NCBI GenBank assembly: GCA_017453335.1
Contig: JAFTKI010000048.1
Coordinates: 1-17,843, forward strand
Reading direction: 5' to 3'
Length of the DNA: 17,843 bases
DNA from: Clostridia bacterium
GTDB lineage: Bacteria; Bacillota_A; Clostridia; Oscillospirales; CAG-272
Translations under genes and position numbers: made by a program
Notes under the pieces: generated by a model
The model's database searches: none
What the model saw: the letters and a program-made list of their open reading frames with translations, nothing else
Told to the model about the DNA's origin: nothing
In this document: piece by piece, positions 8,002 through 14,849 of the stretch
Position numbering within the stretch: position 1 is the first letter of the stretch
Layout of the letters: every line of letters starts with the position of its first letter

Positions 8002-8030
8002 ATTTCATCATGATCCCGTCTTCTTGTCAA
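8002..8030 (-). promoter_or_regulatory. Possible promoter of the pseudogene
   Basis: On the minus strand, TTGACA (8030-8025) is followed after 17 bp by TGAAAT (8007-8002), which matches four of six -10 positions. It sits at the expected distance from the ancestral start at 7968 and may be a weakened promoter. Confidence 0.45.
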
Positions 8031-8065
8031 GGCACACAGAGGCGGAGAATTCTCCCAACCGACTG

Positions 8066-8104
8066 TAAAAACCGACCTCATACCGAATTTCGGTATGAGG
8101 TCGG
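8066..8104 (-). terminator. Terminator of the ABC exporter operon
   Basis: A perfect 15-bp stem (CCGACCTCATACCGA with TCGGTATGAGGTCGG, 3-base loop) starts 8 bp past the ABC stop. On the minus strand it is followed by TTTTT at 8071-8067. T-rich sequence also follows on the plus strand, so it may be bidirectional. Confidence 0.92.
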
Positions 8105-8111
8105 CTGATTT

Positions 8112-9923
8112 TTATGATGCCGTTTTGTATTTTTTCGCCTGCACACGGTACATTTCGGCATACTTTCCGTTCAAGCGCATCAATTCCTCGTGAGAGCCAC
8201 TCTCGACGATCTCACCGCTGTCGAACATATAGATCTTATCTGCCATTCGCGTTGTGGAAAGCCTGTGCGAAATAAAGATAACCGTTCTGCCCTCAGCATT
8301 TTTGAGAATGGATCGGTTCAGCTCATACTCGGCAATCGGATCCAGCGCACTGGAAGGCTCATCCATAATAATCAACTCAAAAGGTCTTGCAAACACTCTT
8401 GCGATAGCGATCTTCTGCGCCTCACCGCCCGACAGTCCTACACCGTCCTTGTAAAATTCGGTTGTGAGCTGAGAATGGATTCCGTTTGGAAGCTGCTTTA
8501 GCTTTTCCTCAAAGGATGCCGCACGCAACGCCGACAGTACCGCTTCTTCATCGGCATCGGTGTATTCACCGCCCATGACGTTTTCCGCAACCGTTGCCGC
8601 AAACACCTTGTAATCCTGAAATACCGCGCCGATATGCTCACGGTATTTTTCGGGATTGAAATCGGTGATGCTGCGGCCGTTGTACAGGATCTCTCCGTCG
8701 GTGGTGTCGTACAATCTCATCAACAGCTTGATCAGCGTTGTCTTCCCCGCACCGTTATATCCTACAAACGCAATCTTTTCTCCTTTTTTGATCTCGAAAT
8801 CAAGTCCCTTCAGCGTTTTTTGCCCGTCCTTCGTAAAAGGATATACGAAATCAACGTTTTTAACCGTCAGCGTTTCAAATGCGGGAACCTCGCAGGAGTC
8901 TCCCTTGATCGTGGGCTCGTATTCAAGGAACTTTTTGATCTTCTCAATATACAGGCTTTGCTTGTGGAACTCGTTCAGATGGGTAGCAATGCCGTTGATC
9001 CGCCAATAAAGATTGAAGCATGCGTTGATGCTTGCCGAAAAGCCGCCGAGAGAAAGCGTGGGATCCACAATATAGCGCACGATCAGATAGCCTGTAACGC
9101 CTGCCGACGGAAGCACCTGCGTAAGCATTGTGGAAAGCAAGGAAAAGCAAAAGATCTTGCCCATGTATTTTTTGATGCAGGTGATCTTTGATTCGGTGGT
9201 TTTCCTGTAATCATTCTGCAAATGCTCCGCAATACCGCCCTGCCGCAGCTCCTTTGCATAGTCCTGAAGATAAAAGACTCTGCCGATGTATTCAAGCTTG
9301 CGGTTGATCGGATTCATTTCCACGTTTTTCTCATAGCGCAGCTTGTTGAGCTTATTCTTGATCACAAAGCCGAGGCTGACGGCAAGAACCAGAACAAGGG
9401 CTACGATCCAATCGATCGATGCAATCACGCCAAGGATCACAACGCTTGATACCGTGTAGTTGAGAAACAGCTCAAGCGACGACATGACCTGCGCCACATG
9501 ATCGTCGGCATGGCGTATCGCCCATATAAAATCATCGTAGAATTCGGGATCGTCGTAACAGCTTTGATCCAATTCCCGTGCCTTTTTGTAAAGCTCGTTT
9601 TGTACGCCCTCATGGAGTGCGAGCTTGATCTTGGGGGAATAGACCTCAAGACGCCATTTGTTGAACAGCTCGAACACCGCATAGTAGCCTGCAACGAGCA
9701 AAGTCCAAAACAGCACGGTCTCGAATTCGATCCCCACCTCGAGCGCATCAAACAGATACTTGGTGAACAGGATCCCGATGATGTGGTAAGCGGCTCTGCC
9801 AAATGCCTCTATCAGCGTAATGAAAAGATAGGACGGCGTGTATTTGAAGGAATATCCCAGCATAAATCTCAGGTTTCTGAACACCCTGATCAGACTATGC
9901 TTTTTTTCTTTTTCCCGACTCAT
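8112..9923 (-). CDS. ABC exporter half-transporter, second subunit
   Basis: A 603-residue fused permease-ATPase of the type I (MsbA/LmrA-like) exporter class. About 300 residues of six predicted membrane helices precede the nucleotide-binding domain. That domain has Walker A GYNGAGKTT (about 388-396), Q-loop VFQDYKVFA, signature LSGGEAQ (497-503), Walker B LIIMDEP with catalytic Glu522, and H-loop His553 in ISHRLS. The start at 9923 is set by the ATGA overlap with the upstream subunit's stop and by AGGAGG seven bases before it; the in-frame extension to 9971 lies inside the upstream gene. Together with that gene it should form a heterodimeric exporter. Substrate is unknown; drugs, peptides or lipids are all possible. 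The attenuator-like leader favours antibiotic response. Confidence 0.92.
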   Translation of the reverse strand: MSREKEKKHSLIRVFRNLRFMLGYSFKYTPSYLFITLIEAFGRAAYHIIGILFTKYLFDALEVGIEFETVLFWTLLVAGYYAVFELFNKWRLEVYSPKIKLALHEGVQNELYKKARELDQSCYDDPEFYDDFIWAIRHADDHVAQVMSSLELFLNYTVSSVVILGVIASIDWIVALVLVLAVSLGFVIKNKLNKLRYEKNVEMNPINRKLEYIGRVFYLQDYAKELRQGGIAEHLQNDYRKTTESKITCIKKYMGKIFCFSLLSTMLTQVLPSAGVTGYLIVRYIVDPTLSLGGFSASINACFNLYWRINGIATHLNEFHKQSLYIEKIKKFLEYEPTIKGDSCEVPAFETLTVKNVDFVYPFTKDGQKTLKGLDFEIKKGEKIAFVGYNGAGKTTLIKLLMRLYDTTDGEILYNGRSITDFNPEKYREHIGAVFQDYKVFAATVAENVMGGEYTDADEEAVLSALRAASFEEKLKQLPNGIHSQLTTEFYKDGVGLSGGEAQKIAIARVFARPFELIIMDEPSSALDPIAEYELNRSILKNAEGRTVIFISHRLSTTRMADKIYMFDSGEIVESGSHEELMRLNGKYAEMYRVQAKKYKTAS

Positions 9924-11761
9924 GCCGTCACCTCCTCTGCATCCGCGTAGGTATCCGCTTGCTTGTGCCACATATCCGCGTATTTTCCGTTCATGGACAG
10001 AAGCTCGCCGTGCGTTCCCTGTTCGATAATCTCTCCGTTTTCAAACAGATACACGCGGTCTGCCATCGTGGCACTTGAAAGTCTGTGTGAGATAAAAATG
10101 ACCGTTTTTCCCTTACAGGCTTCAAACATATTGCGGTACATTTCCTGCTCGGCGATCGGATCAAGCGCGGAAGTAGGCTCGTCCATGATCACGATCTCCT
10201 GCTTCCCCGCAAAAATTCTTGCAATCGACAGCTTCTGCGCTTCACCCCCCGAAAACATCGCGCCCTCCTGATCAAACTCTCTTGTCACATTGGAATCGAC
10301 ACCGTTTGGCAGGGATGCGATCTTTTCATAGATGCCCGCCCGTTCAAGCGCATCCTTCACCACAACCCGATCCTCCTCGGAAATGTCACCGCGAAGCAAG
10401 ACATTCTCCGCAACGGTGGTGGCAAAAAGATGGTAGTCCTGAAAGACCGTTCCAAAGAGATTGCGGTAAGAGGAAAGACGGTAGCTTTTGATATTTTTGC
10501 CGTTCAGAAGGATCTCGCCCTCGTTCGGATCATACAGTCTTTGCAACAGCTTAATCAGCGTTGTCTTGCCCGCGCCGTTATGCCCCACGATCGCAATCTT
10601 CTCACCGACATTCACGGTAAGATTCACATTGGCAAGTGCAGGCTGCTCCTGACCCTCGTACGCAAAGGTCATATTTTTCAGTTCAAGCGTTTCAAAGGAA
10701 GAAACGGCGGGCGCACTCTCATCCTCCGCAATATGTACCTCGTACTCCAAAAAATCACGAAGATTATCCACATAGAGCGAGTTTTCATCAAGCTTGAAGA
10801 ACACGTCGCCCATATAGTTCACGTTCCCCGCAATATTGCAGATCGAGTTGATCACCACAAAGCAGTCACCAAGCAACATATCTTTTACCACAAGCGTCTT
10901 GAACGCGGCAAGAACGATCGCGCCCGAATAAACAACGACATCGAAAATGAAGTCAAACAAATATTGGAAAAACATCATCTTGTAGCCGTATTTGTTTGCG
11001 ATCTCCTTCATTTCGGCAACGCTGGAGCGCATCCGCCGATACATGACCTTCCACATTTCCGTCAGACGCATCTCCTTGGAAAAATCCTTCAGATAAAAGG
11101 TCCTGCGTACATAGTCGCGCTGTCTTGCCACTTCCTTGTTGCGCATTTTGTAGTCGTATTTGAGGCGGTTGCGCCGCTTGCCGATCAGCATCGTGCAAAG
11201 GAACGGCAAAAACGCGAGCAGCAGAAAAACGGGATCGATCGAGATGATCAAAGCCCCCACCGCCGCAACATTGACAACGATCCAGATCACATCGAGAATG
11301 TTATACATCACCGTGTAGGCTCTGTCGGTTGCTTCGTCAACCGCTTTCACATAGGTATCGTAAAACGCCGAGCTTTCAAAGCAGGCAAGATCCACTTCAA
11401 CCGCCTTCTTCTGGAGCAGATTTCGAATGTATGCTTCGATCTTCGGATATTTCAGTTGGAAATAGCAGTCCGATATGCTTTCAAACAGCATATACAAAAC
11501 AGAATAGCCGAACATACACCCGAGCGTGATCAGAATGATCTTCAGCTCTTTCCCCTCCTGCAGGGCGTTCAGAGCGTACTGATACAGATAGGTGTTCAGC
11601 AAAAACGAATGCACCGCGCCAAGCAACGTGGAGATCAGTGCCAAGATCGGCACACCGGGGCAAGCCTTGATGATCAGACCCATCATATAGGCATTGTTTC
11701 TGACCGTTCGCTTCCAATCTATCCGTTTCTTCTTTTGCTTTTGTTCTTTTGGTTTTTTCAT
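9920..11761 (-). CDS. ABC exporter half-transporter, first subunit
   Basis: A 613-residue fused permease-ATPase and partner of the following gene. A lysine-rich cytoplasmic N-terminus (MKKPKEQKQKKKRIDWKRT) leads into six predicted membrane helices. The ATPase domain then has Walker A GHNGAGKTT (about 393-401), Q-loop VFQDYHLFA, signature FSGGEAQ (503-509), Walker B IVIMDEP with Glu528, and H-loop His559. Many heterodimeric exporters have one degenerate ATP site, but here both subunits keep the catalytic glutamate and a canonical SGG signature. GGAGG six bases before the ATG at 11761 fixes the start; the in-frame TTG at 11860 lies across the leader terminator and is rejected. Expression probably depends on the upstream attenuator. 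Confidence 0.92.
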   Translation of the reverse strand: MKKPKEQKQKKKRIDWKRTVRNNAYMMGLIIKACPGVPILALISTLLGAVHSFLLNTYLYQYALNALQEGKELKIILITLGCMFGYSVLYMLFESISDCYFQLKYPKIEAYIRNLLQKKAVEVDLACFESSAFYDTYVKAVDEATDRAYTVMYNILDVIWIVVNVAAVGALIISIDPVFLLLAFLPFLCTMLIGKRRNRLKYDYKMRNKEVARQRDYVRRTFYLKDFSKEMRLTEMWKVMYRRMRSSVAEMKEIANKYGYKMMFFQYLFDFIFDVVVYSGAIVLAAFKTLVVKDMLLGDCFVVINSICNIAGNVNYMGDVFFKLDENSLYVDNLRDFLEYEVHIAEDESAPAVSSFETLELKNMTFAYEGQEQPALANVNLTVNVGEKIAIVGHNGAGKTTLIKLLQRLYDPNEGEILLNGKNIKSYRLSSYRNLFGTVFQDYHLFATTVAENVLLRGDISEEDRVVVKDALERAGIYEKIASLPNGVDSNVTREFDQEGAMFSGGEAQKLSIARIFAGKQEIVIMDEPTSALDPIAEQEMYRNMFEACKGKTVIFISHRLSSATMADRVYLFENGEIIEQGTHGELLSMNGKYADMWHKQADTYADAEEVTA

Positions 11762-11796
11762 TGATTTCCTCCCATTTTCATAGTTCTGTGAGGTAT

Positions 11797-11826
11797 AAAA
11801 AAGTGCGCTGACCGGAGTCAACGCAC
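11797..11826 (-). terminator. Intrinsic terminator inside the ABC operon leader
   Basis: On the minus strand GTGCGTTGAC (11826-11817) pairs with GTCAGCGCAC (11812-11803) through 10 base pairs, one of them G-U. The loop is TCCG closed by C-G, the very stable UNCG type. Six T residues follow at 11802-11797. It lies between the promoter and the first ABC gene, 36 bp before that ATG, so it must be read through for the exporter to be made. This marks it as an attenuator rather than an end-of-gene terminator. Confidence 0.85.
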
Positions 11827-11846
11827 CGAAAAACGCAAACTCCGAT
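11811..11846 (-). promoter_or_regulatory. Candidate antiterminator hairpin
   Basis: On the minus strand ATCGGAGT (11846-11839) can pair with ACTCCGGT (11818-11811), eight pairs including one G-U. The 3' arm covers the end of the terminator's left arm, its whole loop and the start of its right arm, so the two hairpins exclude each other. The 5' arm starts seven bases after the stop codon of the leader ORF, so a ribosome at that stop would mask it. The pairing is seen; the switching is inferred. Confidence 0.6.
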
Positions 11847-11851
11847 TTGTC

Positions 11852-12011
11852 GCTCAACAAAACGAAAATGAAATCAGGGTATTGCTATCCATAACCATTT
11901 CGCGGACCTTGCGCTTTTGCCAAATTCCAAAAATAGTTATGACGAAAAAAGGGTACCGTATCCCCAAAAAAGAGAAATTACCCCTATTTCATCCGATTCG
12001 TTTTGTTGAGC
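11852..12011 (-). repeat. Long-range inverted repeat in the ABC operon leader
   Basis: The segment at 11979-12011 and the segment at 11852-11881 are imperfect reverse complements. They share GCTCAACAAAACGAA exactly, and then ATGAAAT and GGGTA blocks with small gaps. The first segment lies at or next to the predicted transcription start. The second covers most of the leader ORF including its stop. A nested 11-bp stem pairs 11931-11941 with 11890-11900 (CATAACTATTT with AAATGGTTATG on the minus strand) and buries both leader start codons. The leader can therefore fold into a two-stem structure that translation of the leader peptide would open. Confidence 0.75.
11854..11898 (-). CDS. Putative attenuator leader peptide (14 aa)
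   Basis: A short ORF in the ABC operon leader reads MVMDSNTLISFSFC and ends at TGA (11856-11854). AAGG lies eight bases before the first ATG; a second ATG two codons on could also be used. Two things suggest a real regulatory peptide. Its stop codon is seven bases before the candidate antiterminator. Its coding sequence also forms one strand of a long inverted repeat with the transcript's 5' end. Leader peptides with a following terminator control multidrug ABC exporters in Firmicutes, as with bmrB before bmrCD in Bacillus subtilis. The peptide shows no run of a single amino acid, so stalling by a ribosome-targeting antibiotic is more likely than codon starvation. No homology is claimed. Confidence 0.6.
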   Translation of the reverse strand: MVMDSNTLISFSFC

Positions 12012-12017
12012 ATATTC

Positions 12018-12046
12018 AGTATACCGCATTTTTGCGAAGAAATCAA
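12018..12046 (-). promoter_or_regulatory. Promoter of the ABC exporter operon
   Basis: On the minus strand, -35 TTGATT (12046-12041), 17-bp spacer, -10 TATACT (12023-12018). Start of transcription would be near 12011, giving a leader of about 250 nt before the first ABC gene. Confidence 0.78.
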
Positions 12047-12069
12047 GACCTTTGAAAAAAATATATGAC

Positions 12070-12081
12070 GATCGCGCGATC
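12070..12081. promoter_or_regulatory. Perfect palindrome between divergent promoters
   Basis: GATCGCGCGATC is a perfect 12-bp palindrome. It is placed between the divergent -35 boxes of the ABC operon (12041-12046) and the DeoR operon (12108-12113). Position and symmetry suit an operator for a dimeric regulator, possibly the adjacent DeoR protein. There is no direct evidence of binding. Confidence 0.35.
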
Positions 12082-12107
12082 AGCCGCTTGATTTTTTAAC
12101 TTTTCTG

Positions 12108-12136
12108 TTGCAAAAAAGCGTTTTGTGTGATACAAT
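12108..12136 (+). promoter_or_regulatory. Promoter of the deoR-isomerase operon
   Basis: -35 TTGCAA (12108-12113), 17-bp spacer and -10 TACAAT (12131-12136), about 30 bp upstream of the DeoR ATG. It faces away from the ABC operon promoter. Confidence 0.75.
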
Positions 12137-12166
12137 ACAAGCAACAAAGCCACGGGAGGAAACGAT

Positions 12167-12907
12167 ATGCTGATTATCAGCCGACAGCAGGAAATATTGG
12201 ATATCTTGAAGCGCGAGCGGAGCGTCAGCGTAACACAGCTTGCAAAGGAGCTGTTTGCCAGTGAGCCCACCATTCGGCGCGACCTTGCCTATCTGGAAAA
12301 GCAGGGGTACCTCAAACGCGTTTACGGCGGTGCCGTGCTGGGCGGTGCACCCGACCGCGAGATCCCGTACGACATTCGCACCGAGGAGCAAGGGGACGCA
12401 AAGGCGATCATGGCACGCCGTGCGGCAAAATATCTGCGCAAGGGAGATGTGGTCTTTTTGGACGGCTCGTCCTCGGCGGCGCGCATGGTAGAGCCGATCC
12501 GCGAGATCGGTGACATTCTGGTGGTCACCAGCGGTGCAAAAACCGCAATCTCGCTGGCTGAGGCAGGTGTGCGTGTGATCTCCACGGGAGGTCAGATGAT
12601 CACGCGCTCCTTCTCTTATGTGGGAAGCCACGCAGAGGCTTGTATTCGCTCAATGCGAGCCGACTCGGTCTTTTTCTCGTGCCGAGGGCTTTCGGATGAG
12701 GGAGAAATGACCGATATTTCGATTGAAGAAATCAATCTCCGCCGCGCCATGCTGGAACGCGCTCGGCAAAAAATACTGCTTTGCGACAGCAGTAAATTCG
12801 GCAAGCAATATATGTATTCTTTGGGGTACCGCGAGGATCTGGACGCTGTGATCAGCGAGGTCGATCCCATTCAAACCAATCAATCCAAAAAAACGGAAAG
12901 GATGTGA
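12167..12907 (+). CDS. DeoR family transcriptional regulator
   Basis: A 246-residue DeoR/GlpR-type repressor. Residues about 5-57 form the winged HTH (RQQEILDILKRERSVSVTQL followed by ASEPTIRRDLAYLEKQGYLKRVYGGA), the classic DeoR signature. The C-terminal DeoRC sensor domain, related to sugar-phosphate isomerases, has VVFLDGSSSA (about 95-104), VVTSGAKTA (around 125) and ISTGGQM (around 145). It also has the late motif KILLCDSSKFG seen across the family. Such regulators usually sense a phosphorylated sugar. GGAGG lies seven bases before the ATG. It is followed four bases later by two sugar isomerase-like genes, which makes it their likely local regulator and also an autoregulator; the ligand is unknown. 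Confidence 0.92.
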   Translation: MLIISRQQEILDILKRERSVSVTQLAKELFASEPTIRRDLAYLEKQGYLKRVYGGAVLGGAPDREIPYDIRTEEQGDAKAIMARRAAKYLRKGDVVFLDGSSSAARMVEPIREIGDILVVTSGAKTAISLAEAGVRVISTGGQMITRSFSYVGSHAEACIRSMRADSVFFSCRGLSDEGEMTDISIEEINLRRAMLERARQKILLCDSSKFGKQYMYSLGYREDLDAVISEVDPIQTNQSKKTERM

Positions 12908-12911
12908 GTTC

Positions 12912-13847
12912 TTGAAGCTAAGCATTCAAAACGAAACCCTGATGAAATATTTTGGCATGGAGGATGCCTACTCGATGATCCGCGAGGCGGGCTTTGAGGC
13001 GATCGACTGGGATACCTGCTCGTCATGGGATTTTGACGAGGTCAAAAAAGCAAAGGAGCTAAAAAATCTTTGCACCTTTGAAAAATCTCCCGAAGAGATC
13101 CGCGCCCACTTTGCCAAAGAGATGGAGATCATCCGCAAAAACGGCCTGACGATCACCCAAGCACACGCTCCGATGGAGTGCTATGCGCCCGGGCGTCCCG
13201 ACATTCTGGAATACGCCATCTCGATCTATAAAAAGATCATTCCCTACCTCGACGAGCTTGGATGCAAGCACCTGATCGTTCACGGAATGACCAAAAACGA
13301 GCACATGGAGGATCTTTCCCCCGAGGATGCGGTTGCCTTGAATATGCATCTTTACGAAAGTCTGATCCCCGAACTGCAAAAGGCAAAGCAGCTCAAGGTC
13401 TGCTTGGAAAATCTGCCCACCGACTCGATGATGCTTGGCAGATGCTTCTGGATCGGCTGCTGCTCCAACCCCTACACCGCCGCAGAGTGGATCGACAAGC
13501 TCAACGAAAAGGCGGGCAAGAAGTGCTTTGGTCTTTGCCTTGACACGGGACACCTGAACGTGCTTCGCATTCCCTTCCACGACTATATCCCGATTCTCGG
13601 TGACCGTATTCTTTGCGTTCACATTCATGATAACAATCAGAATTCCGACAGCCATCTGATGCCCTACGTTGGCTCGATCTTCTGGAAGGATTTTCTGACC
13701 GAACTGAAAAAAGTGGGCTACTCGGGAGACCTGAGCTTTGAGACCTGCGCCCAAACCAGCAAAAACCGTGTGCCGCGCGAGCTGACTCCTGTCTTTTTGC
13801 GCACGTTCCACGCCATTGCCGAATATTTCCGCTCGCAGCTGCAGTAA
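12912..13847 (+). CDS. Sugar phosphate isomerase/epimerase, copy 1
   Basis: A 311-residue TIM-barrel protein of the xylose isomerase-like / AP endonuclease 2 superfamily. Expected metal ligands are visible: Glu166 (VCLENL), Asp211 with His (CLDTGHLN), His237/His239 and Asp240 (VHIHDN), Glu277 (LSFET). ITQAHAP (about 81-87) supplies the substrate-side histidine. Members isomerise or epimerise free or phosphorylated sugars, or act on inosose and hydroxypyruvate; the substrate here is unknown. The start is a TTG at 12912, four bases after the DeoR stop, with AAAGGA about nine bases upstream. No better ATG begins the conserved KLSIQ strand. It is closely similar to the next gene along its whole length, a tandem duplication. 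Confidence 0.88.
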   Translation: MKLSIQNETLMKYFGMEDAYSMIREAGFEAIDWDTCSSWDFDEVKKAKELKNLCTFEKSPEEIRAHFAKEMEIIRKNGLTITQAHAPMECYAPGRPDILEYAISIYKKIIPYLDELGCKHLIVHGMTKNEHMEDLSPEDAVALNMHLYESLIPELQKAKQLKVCLENLPTDSMMLGRCFWIGCCSNPYTAAEWIDKLNEKAGKKCFGLCLDTGHLNVLRIPFHDYIPILGDRILCVHIHDNNQNSDSHLMPYVGSIFWKDFLTELKKVGYSGDLSFETCAQTSKNRVPRELTPVFLRTFHAIAEYFRSQLQ

Positions 13848-13860
13848 GGAGGATAGCATC

Positions 13861-14796
13861 ATGAAAATCAGTGTACAATCGCAAAGGCTGACAGGTCAGT
13901 ACGGCATCCGCGAGGCTTATCGCATGATCCGCGAGGCAGGCTTTGAAGCAATCGACTGGAATATCGACACCGAATGGAGTTTTAAGGAAGTTACTGCCGC
14001 CGAGAAATTGGAAGGGCTTTGCATTTTTGAAAGATCCCAAGAGGAGATCGACGCATACTTTGCCGAGGAGCTTGCCGCCATCCGTGAAAACGGACTGGAG
14101 ATCACACAGGCACATGCGCCGTTCGGTTGCTATGAAACGGGACGCCCCGATGTGTTAGAGTACGCTATTTCCATTTATAAAAACATGATCCTCTTCCTTG
14201 ACCGCGTAGGCTGTAAGTACGTGGTGATCCACGGTATTTCCAAGAAAGAGCTGTGGGAGGAAACACAGGAAGAGATCGACGCACTCAACCGTCATTTGTA
14301 CGAAAGCCTGATCCCCATCCTGCAACAAACCAAGCAGATCACGGTCTGTCTGGAAAATCTGTTCTCGGGTACCCTGAAGCTGGCGCGCGGATACTGGGAA
14401 GGACATTGCTCCGATCCTCATCTTGCGTGTGAGTTGATCGACTCGCTCAACGAAAAGGCGGGCAAAAAGTGCTTTGGGCTTTGTTTGGACACAGGACATC
14501 TGAATCTGCTCCGCAAGCCGATGCACTCCTACATCCCCATCGTTGGCGACCGCATCGTTTGCCTGCACATCCACGACAACCTGCAAAACGCCGACAGCCA
14601 TCTGATCCCCTACGCAGGCTCGATCTGGTGGAAGTTCTTCCTCGAAGAAATGAGAAAGATCGGTTACAAGGGGGATCTCAGCTTTGAGACCTTTGCACAG
14701 GTGGACAAAAAGCGCCTGCCGCCCGAGCTTCTCCCCGCGTTTCTTTCTGCCATTGCCGATATCGGTAAATATTTCAGAAAAGAGATTCAAAAGTAA
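13861..14796 (+). CDS. Sugar phosphate isomerase/epimerase, copy 2
   Basis: A 311-residue paralogue of the preceding gene, also a xylose isomerase-like TIM barrel. The same ligands are kept: ITQAHAP, VCLENL, CLDTGHLN, LHIHDN and LSFET. By eye more than half of the positions are identical to copy 1. Differences concentrate in the N-terminal 50 residues and around residues 130-190, where substrate loops usually lie (for example PTDSMMLGRCFW in copy 1 against FSGTLKLARGYW here). That suggests related but different substrates, or a heteromer. ATG at 13861 has AAGGAGG about eight bases upstream and follows copy 1 by 13 bp; an in-frame ATG at 13816 lies inside copy 1 and is rejected. A terminator follows. 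Confidence 0.9.
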   Translation: MKISVQSQRLTGQYGIREAYRMIREAGFEAIDWNIDTEWSFKEVTAAEKLEGLCIFERSQEEIDAYFAEELAAIRENGLEITQAHAPFGCYETGRPDVLEYAISIYKNMILFLDRVGCKYVVIHGISKKELWEETQEEIDALNRHLYESLIPILQQTKQITVCLENLFSGTLKLARGYWEGHCSDPHLACELIDSLNEKAGKKCFGLCLDTGHLNLLRKPMHSYIPIVGDRIVCLHIHDNLQNADSHLIPYAGSIWWKFFLEEMRKIGYKGDLSFETFAQVDKKRLPPELLPAFLSAIADIGKYFRKEIQK

Positions 14797-14807
14797 AGAA
14801 AACGAAC

Positions 14808-14844
14808 AAAAAACGCAGTCTTCTCGCAAAGACTGCGTTTTTTT
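14808..14844. terminator. Bidirectional terminator between convergent genes
   Basis: The stem AACGCAGTCTT / AAGACTGCGTT has an A-run before it and seven T after it, so it has a U-tract when read from either strand. It ends the deoR-isomerase operon on the plus strand and ddh on the minus strand, whose stop is only a few bases away. Confidence 0.9.
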
Positions 14845-14849
14845 GTTGC

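Noticed and set aside
10430..11764. Long plus-strand open frame antisense to the first ABC gene.
   Set aside because: The composition is that of a shadow frame (rich in H, R, Q), it has no recognisable domain or ribosome binding site, and the opposite strand has an unmistakable ABC transporter.
11762..11860. In-frame N-terminal extension of the first ABC subunit from a TTG at 11860.
   Set aside because: The extension would be encoded by the antiterminator and terminator hairpins, has no ribosome binding site and no transporter character. The ATG at 11761 has GGAGG at good spacing.
11797..12011. T-box or other known riboswitch in the ABC operon leader.
   Set aside because: No T-box sequence or specifier loop and no familiar metabolite riboswitch core was recognised. 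The leader ORF and terminator layout fits ribosome-mediated attenuation better.
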